A stretch of DNA of 64,000 bases from Rhizobacter sp964253025 (GCF_964253025.1 NZ_CAXUQC020000001.1:1240001-1304000), one strand, 5' to 3'. Counted from the stretch's first letter, positions 1-8,241 are shown. Program-made: numbers and translations. The notes: generated by a model not told the origin, from the letters alone.

Positions 1-336
1 GCATCCCATGCCGAGGCCGATCACCACCCACGCGGCGAAAAGGCCGACCGGGCCGCTGACCGCGCTGAGAAGGGCCAGGCCCATCGCGAAGACCGCGCTG
101 GTGGCTGCCAGCACCGGGCGGCCACCAAGACGGTCCACCGCACGGCCTGCGGCTGGCCCGACCGCGGCCGAGACAACGAGAGCGCCCGAGAAGGCGGCGA
201 ACACCGTCGGTACCGAGACGCCCAGTTCCCTGGCCATCGGCTCGGCGAGCAGGGCGGGGAGGTAGTAGGTGGACGCCCAGGCGAGCGTCTGGGCTGAGCC
301 CAGGGCGAGGACCGTGCCGGTGCGGCTGCGGCCCAT
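1..336 (-). CDS. MFS transporter, N-terminal part (C-terminus beyond window)
   Basis: Only the first 112 codons are in the window; the frame runs off the left edge. The visible part has three hydrophobic stretches. Between the second and third is a GRAVDRLGGRP loop, which matches the conserved cytoplasmic loop 2-3 signature of the major facilitator superfamily. The ATG lies 3 nt after the arsH stop on the same strand, so it is very probably the last gene of the ars operon. By context it may export an arsenical. MFS proteins downstream of arsH are common in Burkholderiales, but their substrate cannot be read from this fragment. Confidence 0.75.
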   Translation of the reverse strand, partial: MGRSRTGTVLALGSAQTLAWASTYYLPALLAEPMARELGVSVPTVFAAFSGALVVSAAVGPAAGRAVDRLGGRPVLAATSAVFAMGLALLSAVSGPVGLFAAWVVIGLGMGC

Positions 337-339
337 GCG

Positions 340-1092
340 TCAGAGCGCCGGTTGGTTCACCCGCTTCGACAGCGCGGCGGCCGATTCCGCGCGCTCGCTG
401 TAGCGGTCGACCAGATAGCCGCTGACGTCGCGCGTGAGCAGCGTGAACTTGACGAGTTCCTCCATCACGTCCACCACGCGGTCGAGGTACGGCGAGGGCT
501 TCATGCGGCCGTCCTCGGAGAACTCGTTGAAGGCCTTGGCCACGGACGACTGGTTGGGGATGGTGATCATGCGCATCCAGCGCCCGAGGATGCGCATCTG
601 GTTGACGGCATTGAACGACTGCGAGCCTCCGGAGACCTCCATCACCGCCAGCGTCTTGCCCTGCGTGGGCCGCACCGCACCGGCCGCGAGCGGAATCCAG
701 TCGATCTGGGCTTTCATGATGCCCGTCATCGCGCCATGCCGCTCCGGCGAGGTCCAGACCATGCCTTCGGCCCAGAGGGCGAGCGACCGCAGCTCCACCA
801 CCTTCGGATGCGAGTCGGGCGCGCCGTCGGGCAAGGGCAGGCCCGTGGGGTCGAACACCTTGACCTCCGCGCCCATGGCCTGCAGCAAGCGGGCCGCCTC
901 TTCGGTCAGCAGGCGGCTGTACGAACGTTCTCGCAGGGAGCCATAGAGCATCAGGATGCGGGGTGGGTGGGTCGTCGGTGAAGCGGTTCGCAGTCGAGCG
1001 GGGTCGGGCACCGCGAAGCACGCTGCCTGCACGGGCAGGTCGAGCGTCGCTTCAGCCACGGCGCTCACCCGAGTCCACCACCTGCTCGCCAT
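340..1092 (-). CDS. arsH: ArsH, NADPH-dependent FMN reductase / organoarsenical oxidase
   Basis: This is a flavodoxin-fold NADPH:FMN oxidoreductase. ArsH enzymes oxidise trivalent methyl- or aryl-arsenicals to the less toxic pentavalent forms. The family hallmark GSLRERSYSR, the FMN phosphate loop, lies near residues 51-60. WTSPERHGAMTGIMKAQIDW and EVSGGSQSFNAVNQMR are further ArsH-typical segments. The 250-codon frame overlaps the end of arsC by 41 nt. GTG codons at 1068 and 1059 would give shorter overlaps, and the conserved family start (FAVPDPARLR) is compatible with either. It is followed at 3 nt by the MFS gene. The identification is firm; the exact start is not. Confidence 0.92.
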   Translation of the reverse strand: MASRWWTRVSAVAEATLDLPVQAACFAVPDPARLRTASPTTHPPRILMLYGSLRERSYSRLLTEEAARLLQAMGAEVKVFDPTGLPLPDGAPDSHPKVVELRSLALWAEGMVWTSPERHGAMTGIMKAQIDWIPLAAGAVRPTQGKTLAVMEVSGGSQSFNAVNQMRILGRWMRMITIPNQSSVAKAFNEFSEDGRMKPSPYLDRVVDVMEELVKFTLLTRDVSGYLVDRYSERAESAAALSKRVNQPAL

Positions 1093-1489
1093 CTTCCTTG
1101 GTGAAGGGCGGCAGTGGCCCCACCGGCAGCAATGGCAGCACGGCCTCGGAGGGCCGGCACAGCGCCGCGCCCAAGGGCGTGATGACGATCGGGCGGTTGA
1201 TCAGGATGGGGTGCTGCACCATGAAGTCCAGCAACTGGTCATCGCTCCAGTGAGTGGCGCCGAGGTTCAGTTCGGCATAGGGCGTGCCCTTCTCGCGCAG
1301 CACCGCGCGCACCGGGACGCCCATGCGTTCGATGACGCTGCGCAAGGTGTCACGGGACAGCGGCTGCTTGAGGTACTCGACGACCTCGGGTTCGATTCCG
1401 GCGTGGCGAATGAGCGCAAGCGTGTTGCGCGAGGTGCCGCAAGCGGGGTTGTGGAAGATGGTGATGGCGGACGACGGGGAAGCGGTCAT
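1052..1489 (-). CDS. arsC: ArsC, glutaredoxin-dependent arsenate reductase
   Basis: It reduces arsenate to arsenite with glutathione/glutaredoxin, feeding the Acr3 exporter encoded just upstream. The protein has 145 residues, close to the E. coli plasmid R773 enzyme. The HNPACGTSRNTL motif gives catalytic Cys17. Arg65, Arg99 and Arg112 sit at the spacing of the E. coli Cys12/Arg60/Arg94/Arg107 set. The start chosen is the ATG at 1489, because the long in-frame extension upstream lies antisense to acr3 coding sequence. It starts 17 nt after the acr3 stop and overlaps arsH at its end, as expected for one transcript. Confidence 0.95.
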   Translation of the reverse strand: MTASPSSAITIFHNPACGTSRNTLALIRHAGIEPEVVEYLKQPLSRDTLRSVIERMGVPVRAVLREKGTPYAELNLGATHWSDDQLLDFMVQHPILINRPIVITPLGAALCRPSEAVLPLLPVGPLPPFTKEDGEQVVDSGERRG

Positions 1490-1506
1490 GGGAGGAGTTT
1501 CCGTTT

Positions 1507-2592
1507 TCAGTGGGATGGGGCACGCAGCGGCCGTTCGTACCAGGCCTGCGAGCGGTTCACGATCGCGACGACGGCCAGCATCACCGGCACTTCGATGAGC
1601 ACGCCCACCACCGTGGCCAAGGCCGCGCCGGACTGGAATCCGAACAGGCTGATCGCCGTGGCCACGGCCAGTTCGAAGAAGTTGCTGGCGCCGATGAGGG
1701 CGGACGGCCCGGCGACGCAATGGTGCACGCCCAGGCGGCGGTTCAACCAGTACGCCAGACCCGAGTTGAGCACCACCTGGATCAGGATGGGGACGGCGAG
1801 CATGGCGATGACGAGCGGCTGGTCGAGGATGCGCTCGCCCTGGAAGGCGAACAGCAGCACGAGCGTGAGCAGCAGGGCGGCGATGGAGAACGGGCCGATG
1901 CGGGCGAGCGCTGCCTGGAAGCGCGCCGTGCCGCCCCGGAGCAGGTGCCGACGCCAGAACTGGGACAGCACCACCGGCACCACGATGTAGAGCACGACCG
2001 AGGTGAGCAGCGTGTCCCACGGAACCGTGATGGAGGACAGACCGAGCAGCAAGGCCACGATAGGGGCGAACGCGACCACCATGATCGCGTCGTTCAGGGC
2101 CACCTGCGACAGCGTGAAGTACGGATCGCCCTTGCAGAGCTGGCTCCAGACGAACACCATCGCCGTGCACGGCGCCGCCGCCAGCAGGATCAGGCCGGCG
2201 ATGTAGCTGTCGAGCTGGTCCTGCGGCAGCCAGGGCGCGAAGACCTGGCGAACGAAGATCCAGCCGAGCAGGGCCATCGAGAAGGGCTTGACCGCCCAGT
2301 TGATGAACAAGGTGACGCCGATGCCGCGGGCGTGGGCCTTCACCTGTCCGAGCGCGGCGAAGTCGATCTTGAGCAGCATCGGGATGATCATCACCCAGAT
2401 CAGCACGCCGACCGGCAGGTTGACCTGGGCGACCTCCATGGCCGCGATCTGGCGGAATGCACCGGGCCACAACTGGCCGAGCCCGATGCCGGCCACGATG
2501 CACAGGGCGACCCATACGGTGAGGTAGCGCTCGAAGAAGCCGATGGCCGGGGCCGAAGCGGCGCCGGCCTGGTGTGAAGCGGAAGCGGTCAT
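1507..2592 (-). CDS. arsB: ACR3-family arsenite efflux permease
   Basis: This 361-residue inner-membrane carrier has about ten hydrophobic segments. It is the ACR3 type (bile/arsenite/riboflavin transporter superfamily), not the unrelated 12-TM ArsB type. The conserved AAAPCTAMVF motif places the essential Cys at residue 142. The NFFELAVA motif places the conserved Glu at 308. Both are needed for As(OH)3 extrusion in characterised ACR3 proteins. arsC follows closely downstream. Upstream, 227 nt (2593-2819) separate it from arsI. I see no convincing gene or terminator in that gap, so it may hold a lost gene or an internal promoter. The symbol acr3 is equally valid. Confidence 0.93.
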   Translation of the reverse strand: MTASASHQAGAASAPAIGFFERYLTVWVALCIVAGIGLGQLWPGAFRQIAAMEVAQVNLPVGVLIWVMIIPMLLKIDFAALGQVKAHARGIGVTLFINWAVKPFSMALLGWIFVRQVFAPWLPQDQLDSYIAGLILLAAAPCTAMVFVWSQLCKGDPYFTLSQVALNDAIMVVAFAPIVALLLGLSSITVPWDTLLTSVVLYIVVPVVLSQFWRRHLLRGGTARFQAALARIGPFSIAALLLTLVLLFAFQGERILDQPLVIAMLAVPILIQVVLNSGLAYWLNRRLGVHHCVAGPSALIGASNFFELAVATAISLFGFQSGAALATVVGVLIEVPVMLAVVAIVNRSQAWYERPLRAPSH

Positions 2593-2819
2593 GGGACAGG
2601 GGCGAAGGGACGGTCAGCGTGGATCGATTGCAGCGCGCTTTGCCGCGCAGCGACGGACAAGGATTCGATGCGCAGGTCTGCCAAGCTGCGCATGCGAGAC
2701 GGCAGCCCGCAGGGCCGGTGCACTCGGGGGTGACGGTCTTGCAGGGCTTGCTCGTCACGTCGCCCGGCTCGTGCACCTGCACTCACCCCAGATCGAACCG
2801 GGGGACGCGCGGGCGGGCC

Positions 2820-3284
2820 TCAGCAGCAGGCAGCCGCAGCCTGCTTGCTCCCGTGACCCTCGACCGCGGGAATGCAGCAGGCGCCGGCGGCCTTCGGGGC
2901 GGCCGCTGCCTCGCTGAACACCTCGATCGTGTCCATGGTGTGGAAGTGCTCCCAGGCGATGCCCTGCGGGTCGACCAGCCAGTGCTTGTCGCTGCGGGCG
3001 TAGCAGCAGGTGGTTTCCCCCGTGTCGTGCGTGCCAAGGCCGCATGATTGCGCTGCGGACGCCATGGCGGCCAGTTCCTCCGGGGAGTCGGTCTGGATGC
3101 CGAGGTGGTCCACCCCCGGTGTCCCGCCCCGCGTGGAGATGGCGAAGTTGATCCGGGGATCCTCGATCATCCACTTGGCGTAGTCGCCCTCGAGGCGGGT
3201 GGGCGGCAGCCCGAAGAGCTTCGAGTAGAAGGCGACGCTCGCGGCCAGGTCTTCGACGTGGGCGTGGACATGGAATCGTTTCAT
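2820..3284 (-). CDS. arsI: ArsI/CadI-type C-As lyase (VOC dioxygenase)
   Basis: This is a small vicinal-oxygen-chelate (glyoxalase-fold) protein of 154 residues. ArsI enzymes are Fe(II)-dependent dioxygenases that cleave the carbon-arsenic bond of trivalent methyl- and aryl-arsenicals. The likely metal ligands are His5, His60 (PGVDHLGIQ) and Glu112 (WEHF). The adjacent Cys93-Cys94 pair (GETTCCYARS) matches the substrate-binding vicinal thiols of the Thermomonospora curvata enzyme. The last 20 residues add two more Cys-Cys pairs. An AAGGA ribosome site 6 nt before the ATG at 3284 supports the start. It lies 20 nt after arsR, so the two are co-transcribed. Some homologues are annotated only as cadmium-induced CadI. 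Confidence 0.88.
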   Translation of the reverse strand: MKRFHVHAHVEDLAASVAFYSKLFGLPPTRLEGDYAKWMIEDPRINFAISTRGGTPGVDHLGIQTDSPEELAAMASAAQSCGLGTHDTGETTCCYARSDKHWLVDPQGIAWEHFHTMDTIEVFSEAAAAPKAAGACCIPAVEGHGSKQAAAACC

Positions 3285-3304
3285 GGGAGTTCCTTCAACG
3301 GGGA

Positions 3305-3631
3305 TCAGCACTTGCAGGCGGCTGAGTCGGCCTCGACCGCGCAGGCGGCGCCTTCGCAGCAGTTCTGGGTGAGGTACGTCACGAGATCGGCCATGTGGGC
3401 GTAGGCGGCACGGTAGATGAGCCGGCGGCTCGCCCGCTCCTGGGTGAGGAGGCCCGCCTGGGTCAGCTCCTTGAGGTGGAACGACAGCGTGGCCGCCGGT
3501 GTGCCGAGACGCTCCTGCAGCATGCCGGGCGTCAGGCCGTCCGCGCCGGCCACGACGAGCGCTCGGAACACCTGCAGCCGCACCGGTTGGGCCAGGGCGG
3601 CGAGCGAGCGGATCACGTCTTTGTCTTCCAT
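3305..3631 (-). CDS. arsR: ArsR/SmtB-family arsenic-responsive repressor
   Basis: A 108-residue winged-helix repressor. The HTH lies at about residues 33-62, with recognition helix ATLSFHLKELTQAG. It lacks the CVC metal site in helix 3 that is found in the E. coli protein. Instead, cysteines sit after the last helix at 91, 92 and 97, with two more at 106 and 108. This resembles the C-terminal As(III) site of the Acidithiobacillus ferrooxidans ArsR. The start is the ATG at 3631; upstream in-frame residues have no homology-like character, and the operator-like inverted repeat covers this start. It heads the ars operon. Confidence 0.93.
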   Translation of the reverse strand: MEDKDVIRSLAALAQPVRLQVFRALVVAGADGLTPGMLQERLGTPAATLSFHLKELTQAGLLTQERASRRLIYRAAYAHMADLVTYLTQNCCEGAACAVEADSAACKC

Positions 3632-3655
3632 AATTCCATGATAGTGGAAATATGG
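3628..3655 (-). promoter_or_regulatory. Candidate ArsR operator over the arsR start codon
   Basis: Arms CCATAATTCCA (3628-3638) and TGGAAATATGG (3645-3655) are inverted repeats matching at 10 of 11 positions, separated by 6 nt. The repeat spans the arsR ATG. Its AT-rich sequence stands out from the GC-rich surroundings. Autoregulation by binding here would block initiation, or translation of a nearly leaderless mRNA. The repeat is seen; the ArsR assignment is inference from position. Confidence 0.65.
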
Positions 3656-3842
3656 CCGAGGACGCAAGGGCAGGCCAGTGAGCGCGGTCCTCCGTATCCC
3701 CGGAATTACGATGCCGCGCGAGATGCACCGCGAAAACGCGCAGGGGCCATGCGTCGCACTTTCAACGGGCTGCCGCGTCGCGGGCCGCCGGGGCATGCGT
3801 GCGGCCCGGGTTGCTGCGGATCGCTTCGCAGCGCCCGCAATG

Positions 3843-3868
3843 AAAAAGGGCCCGCTTGCGCGGGCCCT
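3843..3868 (-). terminator. Rho-independent terminator of acnB
   Basis: On the minus strand the hairpin AGGGCCCGC / GCGGGCCCT (3847-3855 and 3860-3868, 4-nt loop) is followed by a T-run (plus-strand AAAAA at 3843-3847). It lies 29 nt past the acnB stop. The 215 nt from here to the ars operator show no gene. Confidence 0.9.
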
Positions 3869-3897
3869 CGTCACGGTTCAGCCTTGCCGGCTGACGC

Positions 3898-6483
3898 TCA
3901 GGCCGTGACCTTCCGTGCCGCGTCGGTGAACTCCTCGATCTTGTCGAAGTTCAGGTACTGGTAGACCTTGTCGCTGGCTGCGGTCAGCACCCCCATGTCG
4001 GCCAGGTACTCTTCCTTCGTCGGGATGCGACCGAGCTTGGAGCAGATGGACGCCAGTTCGGCCGAGCCGAGGTAGACGTTGCTGTTCTTGCCGAGGCGGT
4101 TCGGGAAGTTGCGGGTGCTGGTGGAGAACACCGTCGCGCCTTCCTTCACCTGGGCCTGGTTGCCCATGCACAGGCTGCAGCCCGGCATTTCCATGCGGGC
4201 ACCGGCGCCGCCGAGCACGTTGTAGTGCCCTTCGTCGCTCAGCTTCTTGGCATCCATCTTGGTCGGCGGGGCCACCCACAGCTTCACCGGGATGTCGCGC
4301 TTGCCTTCGAGCAGCTTGGAAGCCGCGCGGAAGTGACCGATGTTGGTCATGCAGGAACCGATGAACACTTCGTCGATCTTGGCGCCAGCCACTTCAGCCA
4401 GTGTCTTCACGTCGTCCGGGTCGTTCGGGCAGGCCACGATCGGCTCATGCACGTCGGCCAGGTCGATCTCGATGACGGCGGCGTACTCGGCATCCGCATC
4501 GCCCTTCAGCAGCTGCGGGTTGGCAAGCCAGGCTTCCTGGGCGGCGATGCGGCGCTGCAGGGTGCGCGCGTCGGCATAGCCCTCGGAGATCATCCACTTC
4601 ATCAGCGTGATGTTGCTGTTGATGTACTCGATGATCGGTTCCTTGTTCAGGTGCACCGTGCAACCCGCTGCCGAACGTTCGGCCGAAGCGTCGCTCAGTT
4701 CGAAGGCCTGTTCCACCTTCAGGTCAGGCAGGCCCTCGATCTCGAGGATGCGGCCGGAGAAGATGTTCTTCTTGCCCTTCTTCTCGACCGTCAGCAGGCC
4801 CTGCTTGATGGCGTACAGCGGGATGGCGTTCACGAGGTCACGCAGGGTGACGCCCGGCTGCATCTTGCCCTTGAAGCGCACGAGCACGCTCTCGGGCATG
4901 TCCAGCGGCATCACGCCGGTGGCGGCGGCGAAGGCCACGAGGCCCGAGCCGGCCGGGAAGCTGATGCCGATCGGGAAGCGGGTGTGGCTGTCGCCGCCCG
5001 TGCCGACGGTGTCAGGCAGCAGGAAGCGGTTCAGCCAGCTGTGGATCACGCCGTCGCCCGGGCGCAGGGCGATGCCGCCGCGCGTGCTGATGAAGTCCGG
5101 CAGCTCGTGGTGCATCTTCACGTCGACCGGCTTCGGGTAGGCGGCGGTGTGGCAGAAGCTCTGCATCACCAGGTCGGCGCTGAAACCGAGGCAGGCCAGG
5201 TCCTTCAGCTCGTCGCGGGTCATCGGGCCGGTGGTGTCCTGCGAACCGACGGACGTCATGCGGGGCTCGCAGTAGGTGCCCGGGCGCACGCCCTGGCCTT
5301 CGGGCAGGCCGCAGGCGCGGCCGACCATCTTCTGCGCGAGCGAGAAGCCCTTCTTCGTGTCGACCGGGCTTTGCGGCAGGCGGAAGAGGGTGGAGGGCGG
5401 GAGGCCCAGCGCCTCGCGCGCCTTGGCGGTCAGGCCGCGGCCGATGATGAGGGGAATGCGGCCACCGGCGCGCACTTCGTCGAACAGCACGTCGCTCTTG
5501 ACCTTGAACTCGGCGATGACCTTGCCGTCCTTGAGCGCCTTGCCTTCGTACGGGCGCAGTTCCACCACGTCACCCATGTTCATCTGGGCCACGTCGAGCT
5601 CGATCGGCAGGGCGCCGGCGTCTTCCATCGTGTTGTAGAAGATCGGGGCGATCTTGTTGCCCAGGCACACGCCGCCGAAGCGCTTGTTCGGCACGAAGGG
5701 AATGTCTTCGCCCGTGAACCACAGCACCGAGTTGGTGGCCGACTTGCGGCTCGAACCCGTGCCAACCACGTCACCGACGTATGCGACGAGGTGGCCCTTG
5801 GCGCGCAACTCCTCGATGAACTTCACCGGGCCGCGCTTGCCGTCTTCCTCGGGGGTGATGCCGTCACGCTTGTTCTTGAGCATGGCCAGCGCGTGCAGCG
5901 GGATGTCCGGGCGGCTCCAGGCGTCAGGGGCGGGCGACAGGTCATCGGTGTTGGTCTCGCCCGTCACCTTGAAGATGCTGACGGTAATGCTCGCGGGCAC
6001 TTCCGGACGGCCCGTGAACCACTCGGCGTCGGCCCAGCTCTGCAGCACGGCCTTGGCGTGGACGTTGCCCTTGTCGGCCTTTTCCTTGACGTCGTGGAAC
6101 TGGTCGAACATCAGCAGCGTGTTCTTCAGCGCGGCAGCGGCCGTGGCCGCCACGGTGGCATCGTCGAGCAGGTCGATCAGCGGGCTGATGTTGTAGCCGC
6201 CCAGCATCGTGCCGAGCAGTTCAGTGGCGCGCTCGCGCGAGATCAGCGCGCAGGTCTCGGTGCCGTGGGCCACGGCAGCCAGGTACGAGGCCTTCACCTT
6301 GGCAGCGTCGTCCACGCCGGCCGGAACGCGGTGGGTGAGGAGTTCAACCAGTGCGGCGCCTTCGCCTGCGGGCGGTGCCTTCAGCAGCTCGATGAGTTCG
6401 CTGGTCTGCTGCGCGGACAGCGGCAGCGGCGGGATGCCGAGCGCGGCGCGGTCGGCAACGTGTTGGCGATAGGCTTGAAGCAT
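3898..6483 (-). CDS. acnB: Bifunctional aconitate hydratase B / 2-methylisocitrate dehydratase
   Basis: It isomerises citrate and isocitrate in the TCA cycle and can also dehydrate/hydrate 2-methylisocitrate. The 861 residues are close to E. coli AcnB (865). The domain order is that of the B type: a HEAT-like N-terminal domain, the swivel domain at about 165-380, then the 4Fe-4S domains. Cluster ligands are in GSCMTNIGHFRA and GCSLCMGNQ. The start at 6483 (MLQAYRQHVADR) matches family N-termini. The longer frame to 6546 runs toward vapC and is not supported. It lies 59 nt downstream of vapC, but as an essential housekeeping gene it probably has its own promoter. Confidence 0.97.
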   Translation of the reverse strand: MLQAYRQHVADRAALGIPPLPLSAQQTSELIELLKAPPAGEGAALVELLTHRVPAGVDDAAKVKASYLAAVAHGTETCALISRERATELLGTMLGGYNISPLIDLLDDATVAATAAAALKNTLLMFDQFHDVKEKADKGNVHAKAVLQSWADAEWFTGRPEVPASITVSIFKVTGETNTDDLSPAPDAWSRPDIPLHALAMLKNKRDGITPEEDGKRGPVKFIEELRAKGHLVAYVGDVVGTGSSRKSATNSVLWFTGEDIPFVPNKRFGGVCLGNKIAPIFYNTMEDAGALPIELDVAQMNMGDVVELRPYEGKALKDGKVIAEFKVKSDVLFDEVRAGGRIPLIIGRGLTAKAREALGLPPSTLFRLPQSPVDTKKGFSLAQKMVGRACGLPEGQGVRPGTYCEPRMTSVGSQDTTGPMTRDELKDLACLGFSADLVMQSFCHTAAYPKPVDVKMHHELPDFISTRGGIALRPGDGVIHSWLNRFLLPDTVGTGGDSHTRFPIGISFPAGSGLVAFAAATGVMPLDMPESVLVRFKGKMQPGVTLRDLVNAIPLYAIKQGLLTVEKKGKKNIFSGRILEIEGLPDLKVEQAFELSDASAERSAAGCTVHLNKEPIIEYINSNITLMKWMISEGYADARTLQRRIAAQEAWLANPQLLKGDADAEYAAVIEIDLADVHEPIVACPNDPDDVKTLAEVAGAKIDEVFIGSCMTNIGHFRAASKLLEGKRDIPVKLWVAPPTKMDAKKLSDEGHYNVLGGAGARMEMPGCSLCMGNQAQVKEGATVFSTSTRNFPNRLGKNSNVYLGSAELASICSKLGRIPTKEEYLADMGVLTAASDKVYQYLNFDKIEEFTDAARKVTA

Positions 6484-6542
6484 GGTGCGTTCTCTTTCGA
6501 CTGGAAAAGCGGGGGAAAGCTCGGAGTGGTACCCATCCGCCC

Positions 6543-6950
6543 TCATGGGGCAGTGGGCTGGATGACCTTGAGGCCCTTGAAGAAATCACGGAAGAAGCCG
6601 GCGTCGCGGGTGATCAGGGCGTCGCACTGCAGCATGGCGTGCGCACCGACCAGGAAGTCGGCGACCACGCGATCGCGCTTGCCGCCGCGGGCGCGAAAGC
6701 GCTTGTTCATGTGGCCAGCCCGCATCGCCGCGGCTTCGCCGACCGGGTCGTAGCGGATACCGAGCTGGCTGAGCGTGTCCATCAGGCTCACGGACGTGTC
6801 CAGCATGGACTGCACCTCGGCGACAACGGCTTCGCAGACGACCACGTCGTCGCGGGCGAGTGCGTCACCGATGCAGGTTTCGGAGGCGGTTGCGTACTGC
6901 GGGTCGCCGATGAGCACGTCGAACAGCACGGAGGAGTCGACGGCGATCAT
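6543..6950 (-). CDS. VapC-like PIN-domain ribonuclease toxin
   Basis: A 135-residue PIN-domain protein. The N-terminal MIAVDSSVLFDVL supplies the first acidic residue (Asp5). CEAVVAEV and DFLVGAHA supply the next acidic positions, and LITRDAGFF is the usual C-terminal PIN motif. VapC toxins are Mg2+-dependent RNases that cut tRNA or rRNA. Its ATG overlaps the TGA of the antitoxin gene upstream in an ATGA arrangement, the classic coupling of vapBC. All the expected acidic residues seem present, so it looks intact. Confidence 0.85.
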   Translation of the reverse strand: MIAVDSSVLFDVLIGDPQYATASETCIGDALARDDVVVCEAVVAEVQSMLDTSVSLMDTLSQLGIRYDPVGEAAAMRAGHMNKRFRARGGKRDRVVADFLVGAHAMLQCDALITRDAGFFRDFFKGLKVIQPTAP

Positions 6951-7195
6951 GGGTCGAGCGGGTCGTTCGGCGCGCGACCGCGCACCGCGCGCATGGCGTC
7001 GTCGGTGGAGGTGTAGCCATCGACCAGCTTGAACTTGCCGCGCGCTTCGCGCAGCGCCTTGCTGACGTCCTTGCGCAGGATGATGCGGCCGCCGTCGAGT
7101 TCGACCTTGAGGGTCGTCCCCTTGGTGAGCCCGAGCGCATCGCGCACCGCCTTGGGCAGTGTGATCTGGCCGCGCTCGGCGACGGTGGCTTCCAT
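6947..7195 (-). CDS. AbrB/MazE-type antitoxin (VapB-like)
   Basis: The protein has 82 residues from the ATG at 7195. Residues 1-45 (EATVAERGQITLPKAVRDAL, then a KGTTLKVELDGGRIILRK strand pair) form a swapped-hairpin AbrB DNA-binding domain. The tail should wrap the toxin. An alternative ATG at 7210 adds five residues. The stop overlaps the toxin start by 4 nt. The pair is probably autoregulated through the imperfect palindrome at 7215-7235. Confidence 0.85.
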   Translation of the reverse strand: MEATVAERGQITLPKAVRDALGLTKGTTLKVELDGGRIILRKDVSKALREARGKFKLVDGYTSTDDAMRAVRGRAPNDPLDP

Positions 7196-7214
7196 GCAGG
7201 CTCCGAACAATTCA

Positions 7215-7253
7215 GTATGTATGAATTATACGTACCGAATGAGTCCGCAACAA
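7215..7253 (-). promoter_or_regulatory. vapBC promoter with overlapping imperfect palindrome
   Basis: Minus-strand TTGTTG (plus 7248-7253) and a perfect TATAAT (plus 7225-7230) are 17 nt apart, a good sigma-70 promoter. A 21-nt imperfect palindrome (7215-7235, 8 of 10 pairs) covers the -10 box, as expected for antitoxin autorepression. Confidence 0.65.
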
Positions 7254-7440
7254 ACCCGCTGAGCAGTCCGTTCGGACAAGCGCGTCGCGCGCGTGGACGA
7301 TCGAGGAGGCAACGCATGCTCGGCCAAAGCCGGAGCGGGCCCGGAGCGTCAGAACGACGAGCGGGCCCTTGGGCGGAGCCGAGGAAGGCCCGGCCCCGGC
7401 CAGGGTGCGCGGACCCGCCGCGCCGCCCCGGCAGGTCGAC

Positions 7441-7929
7441 TTACTGCTGGGCGGCCTTGACGGCGACGGACGATGCGCGTTGGTTCTCGTGCACGCAGTC
7501 ATCGACCAGACGCTGGCCGGCCTTCACGTCCATCAGCATGGACTTGTTGGCGATCTGGATCAGCAGGGTGCGGCCGGTGACGTCTTCCAGGCGGAGGGCG
7601 CCGGTGTCGGACAGCACGGGCTTCATCGTGTACGTCTTGGACTTGAAGCCGACATCGACGTAGCCGGGGGTCTTCGTGTTCTTGGCCACTTCGATCGTCT
7701 GCTTGAAGTCGCATTCGTAGCTGCCGAGGTGGGTGCGCTCGGCGGCGGCCATCTGCGTGGCATCAGCTTCGGGGAGCTGCTTGGCGGCCGGGGCGGCGGC
7801 CTTCTTCTTGGCCGGGGCGGCCTTCTTCTGGGCCGCCGGCTTTGCGGCAGCCGGCGCAGCAGCCTGCTGGGCCAGGACGGAGGCGCTGGAGAAGGCAAGG
7901 GCAGCGGCAAGGGCGGCGATACGGATCAT
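7441..7929 (-). CDS. Periplasmic protein of unknown function, Ala/Lys/Pro-rich linker
   Basis: A 162-residue protein from the ATG at 7929. A signal peptide (about residues 1-20, ending SVLAQ) is followed by a low-complexity AAPAKKKAA linker to about residue 50, then a globular domain. That domain contains YECDFKQTIEV, SKTYTMKPVLSDTGA and a final Cys in VDDCVHEN. The spacing of the two Cys and the KTYTM strand faintly recalls the MliC/PliC lysozyme-inhibitor fold, but I would not assign it. Small proteins of this kind are often found near mdh and acnB in Burkholderiales. It has no close operon partner. Confidence 0.7.
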   Translation of the reverse strand: MIRIAALAAALAFSSASVLAQQAAAPAAAKPAAQKKAAPAKKKAAAPAAKQLPEADATQMAAAERTHLGSYECDFKQTIEVAKNTKTPGYVDVGFKSKTYTMKPVLSDTGALRLEDVTGRTLLIQIANKSMLMDVKAGQRLVDDCVHENQRASSVAVKAAQQ

Positions 7930-8241
7930 CGGGAACTCCGGGAGAAATGGTGAAAACGGATCGGATTGTGAGCCGCCGACCCCGTGCGGTGGATGAGGGT
8001 CGATCCCGTTTTGCAACAAAGTGCAGGGATTTTGCGCCGGCGTGCAAGGCTTGGAAAGTCGGCGCGGCGCATCCGCTGCAGGTGACCGCCGGCGCGGGGC
8101 CGGCGGGGGTGTGCGCGAAGTCACGATCGGCAGCCGCCGCGAGCCGGCAGCGCTCGGGAAGGGTGTGCTAGCGGCGAGCCTCAAGCCGCGCCGAGCGCGG
8201 AAACATTTGCTTGACGCCTGTGACCTCCACGAGACACCTGG
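7930..8241 (-). other. 312-nt intergenic region without a gene
   Basis: No credible coding frame is visible. It must carry the promoter of the 162-residue periplasmic protein. A GC-only hairpin (CCGCCGGC 8086-8093 with GCCGGCGG 8099-8106) has no T-run, so it is not an intrinsic terminator. It could be a transcript-end structure for the CitE-like gene, whose stop is at 8242. Confidence 0.5.

Noticed and set aside
4225..6753. 842-residue open frame on the plus strand opposite acnB
   Set aside because: His/Asp/Arg-rich composition typical of the antisense of a high-GC gene; no family features, and acnB on the other strand is certain.
8086..8106. GC-rich hairpin as an intrinsic terminator
   Set aside because: No T-run follows on either strand.
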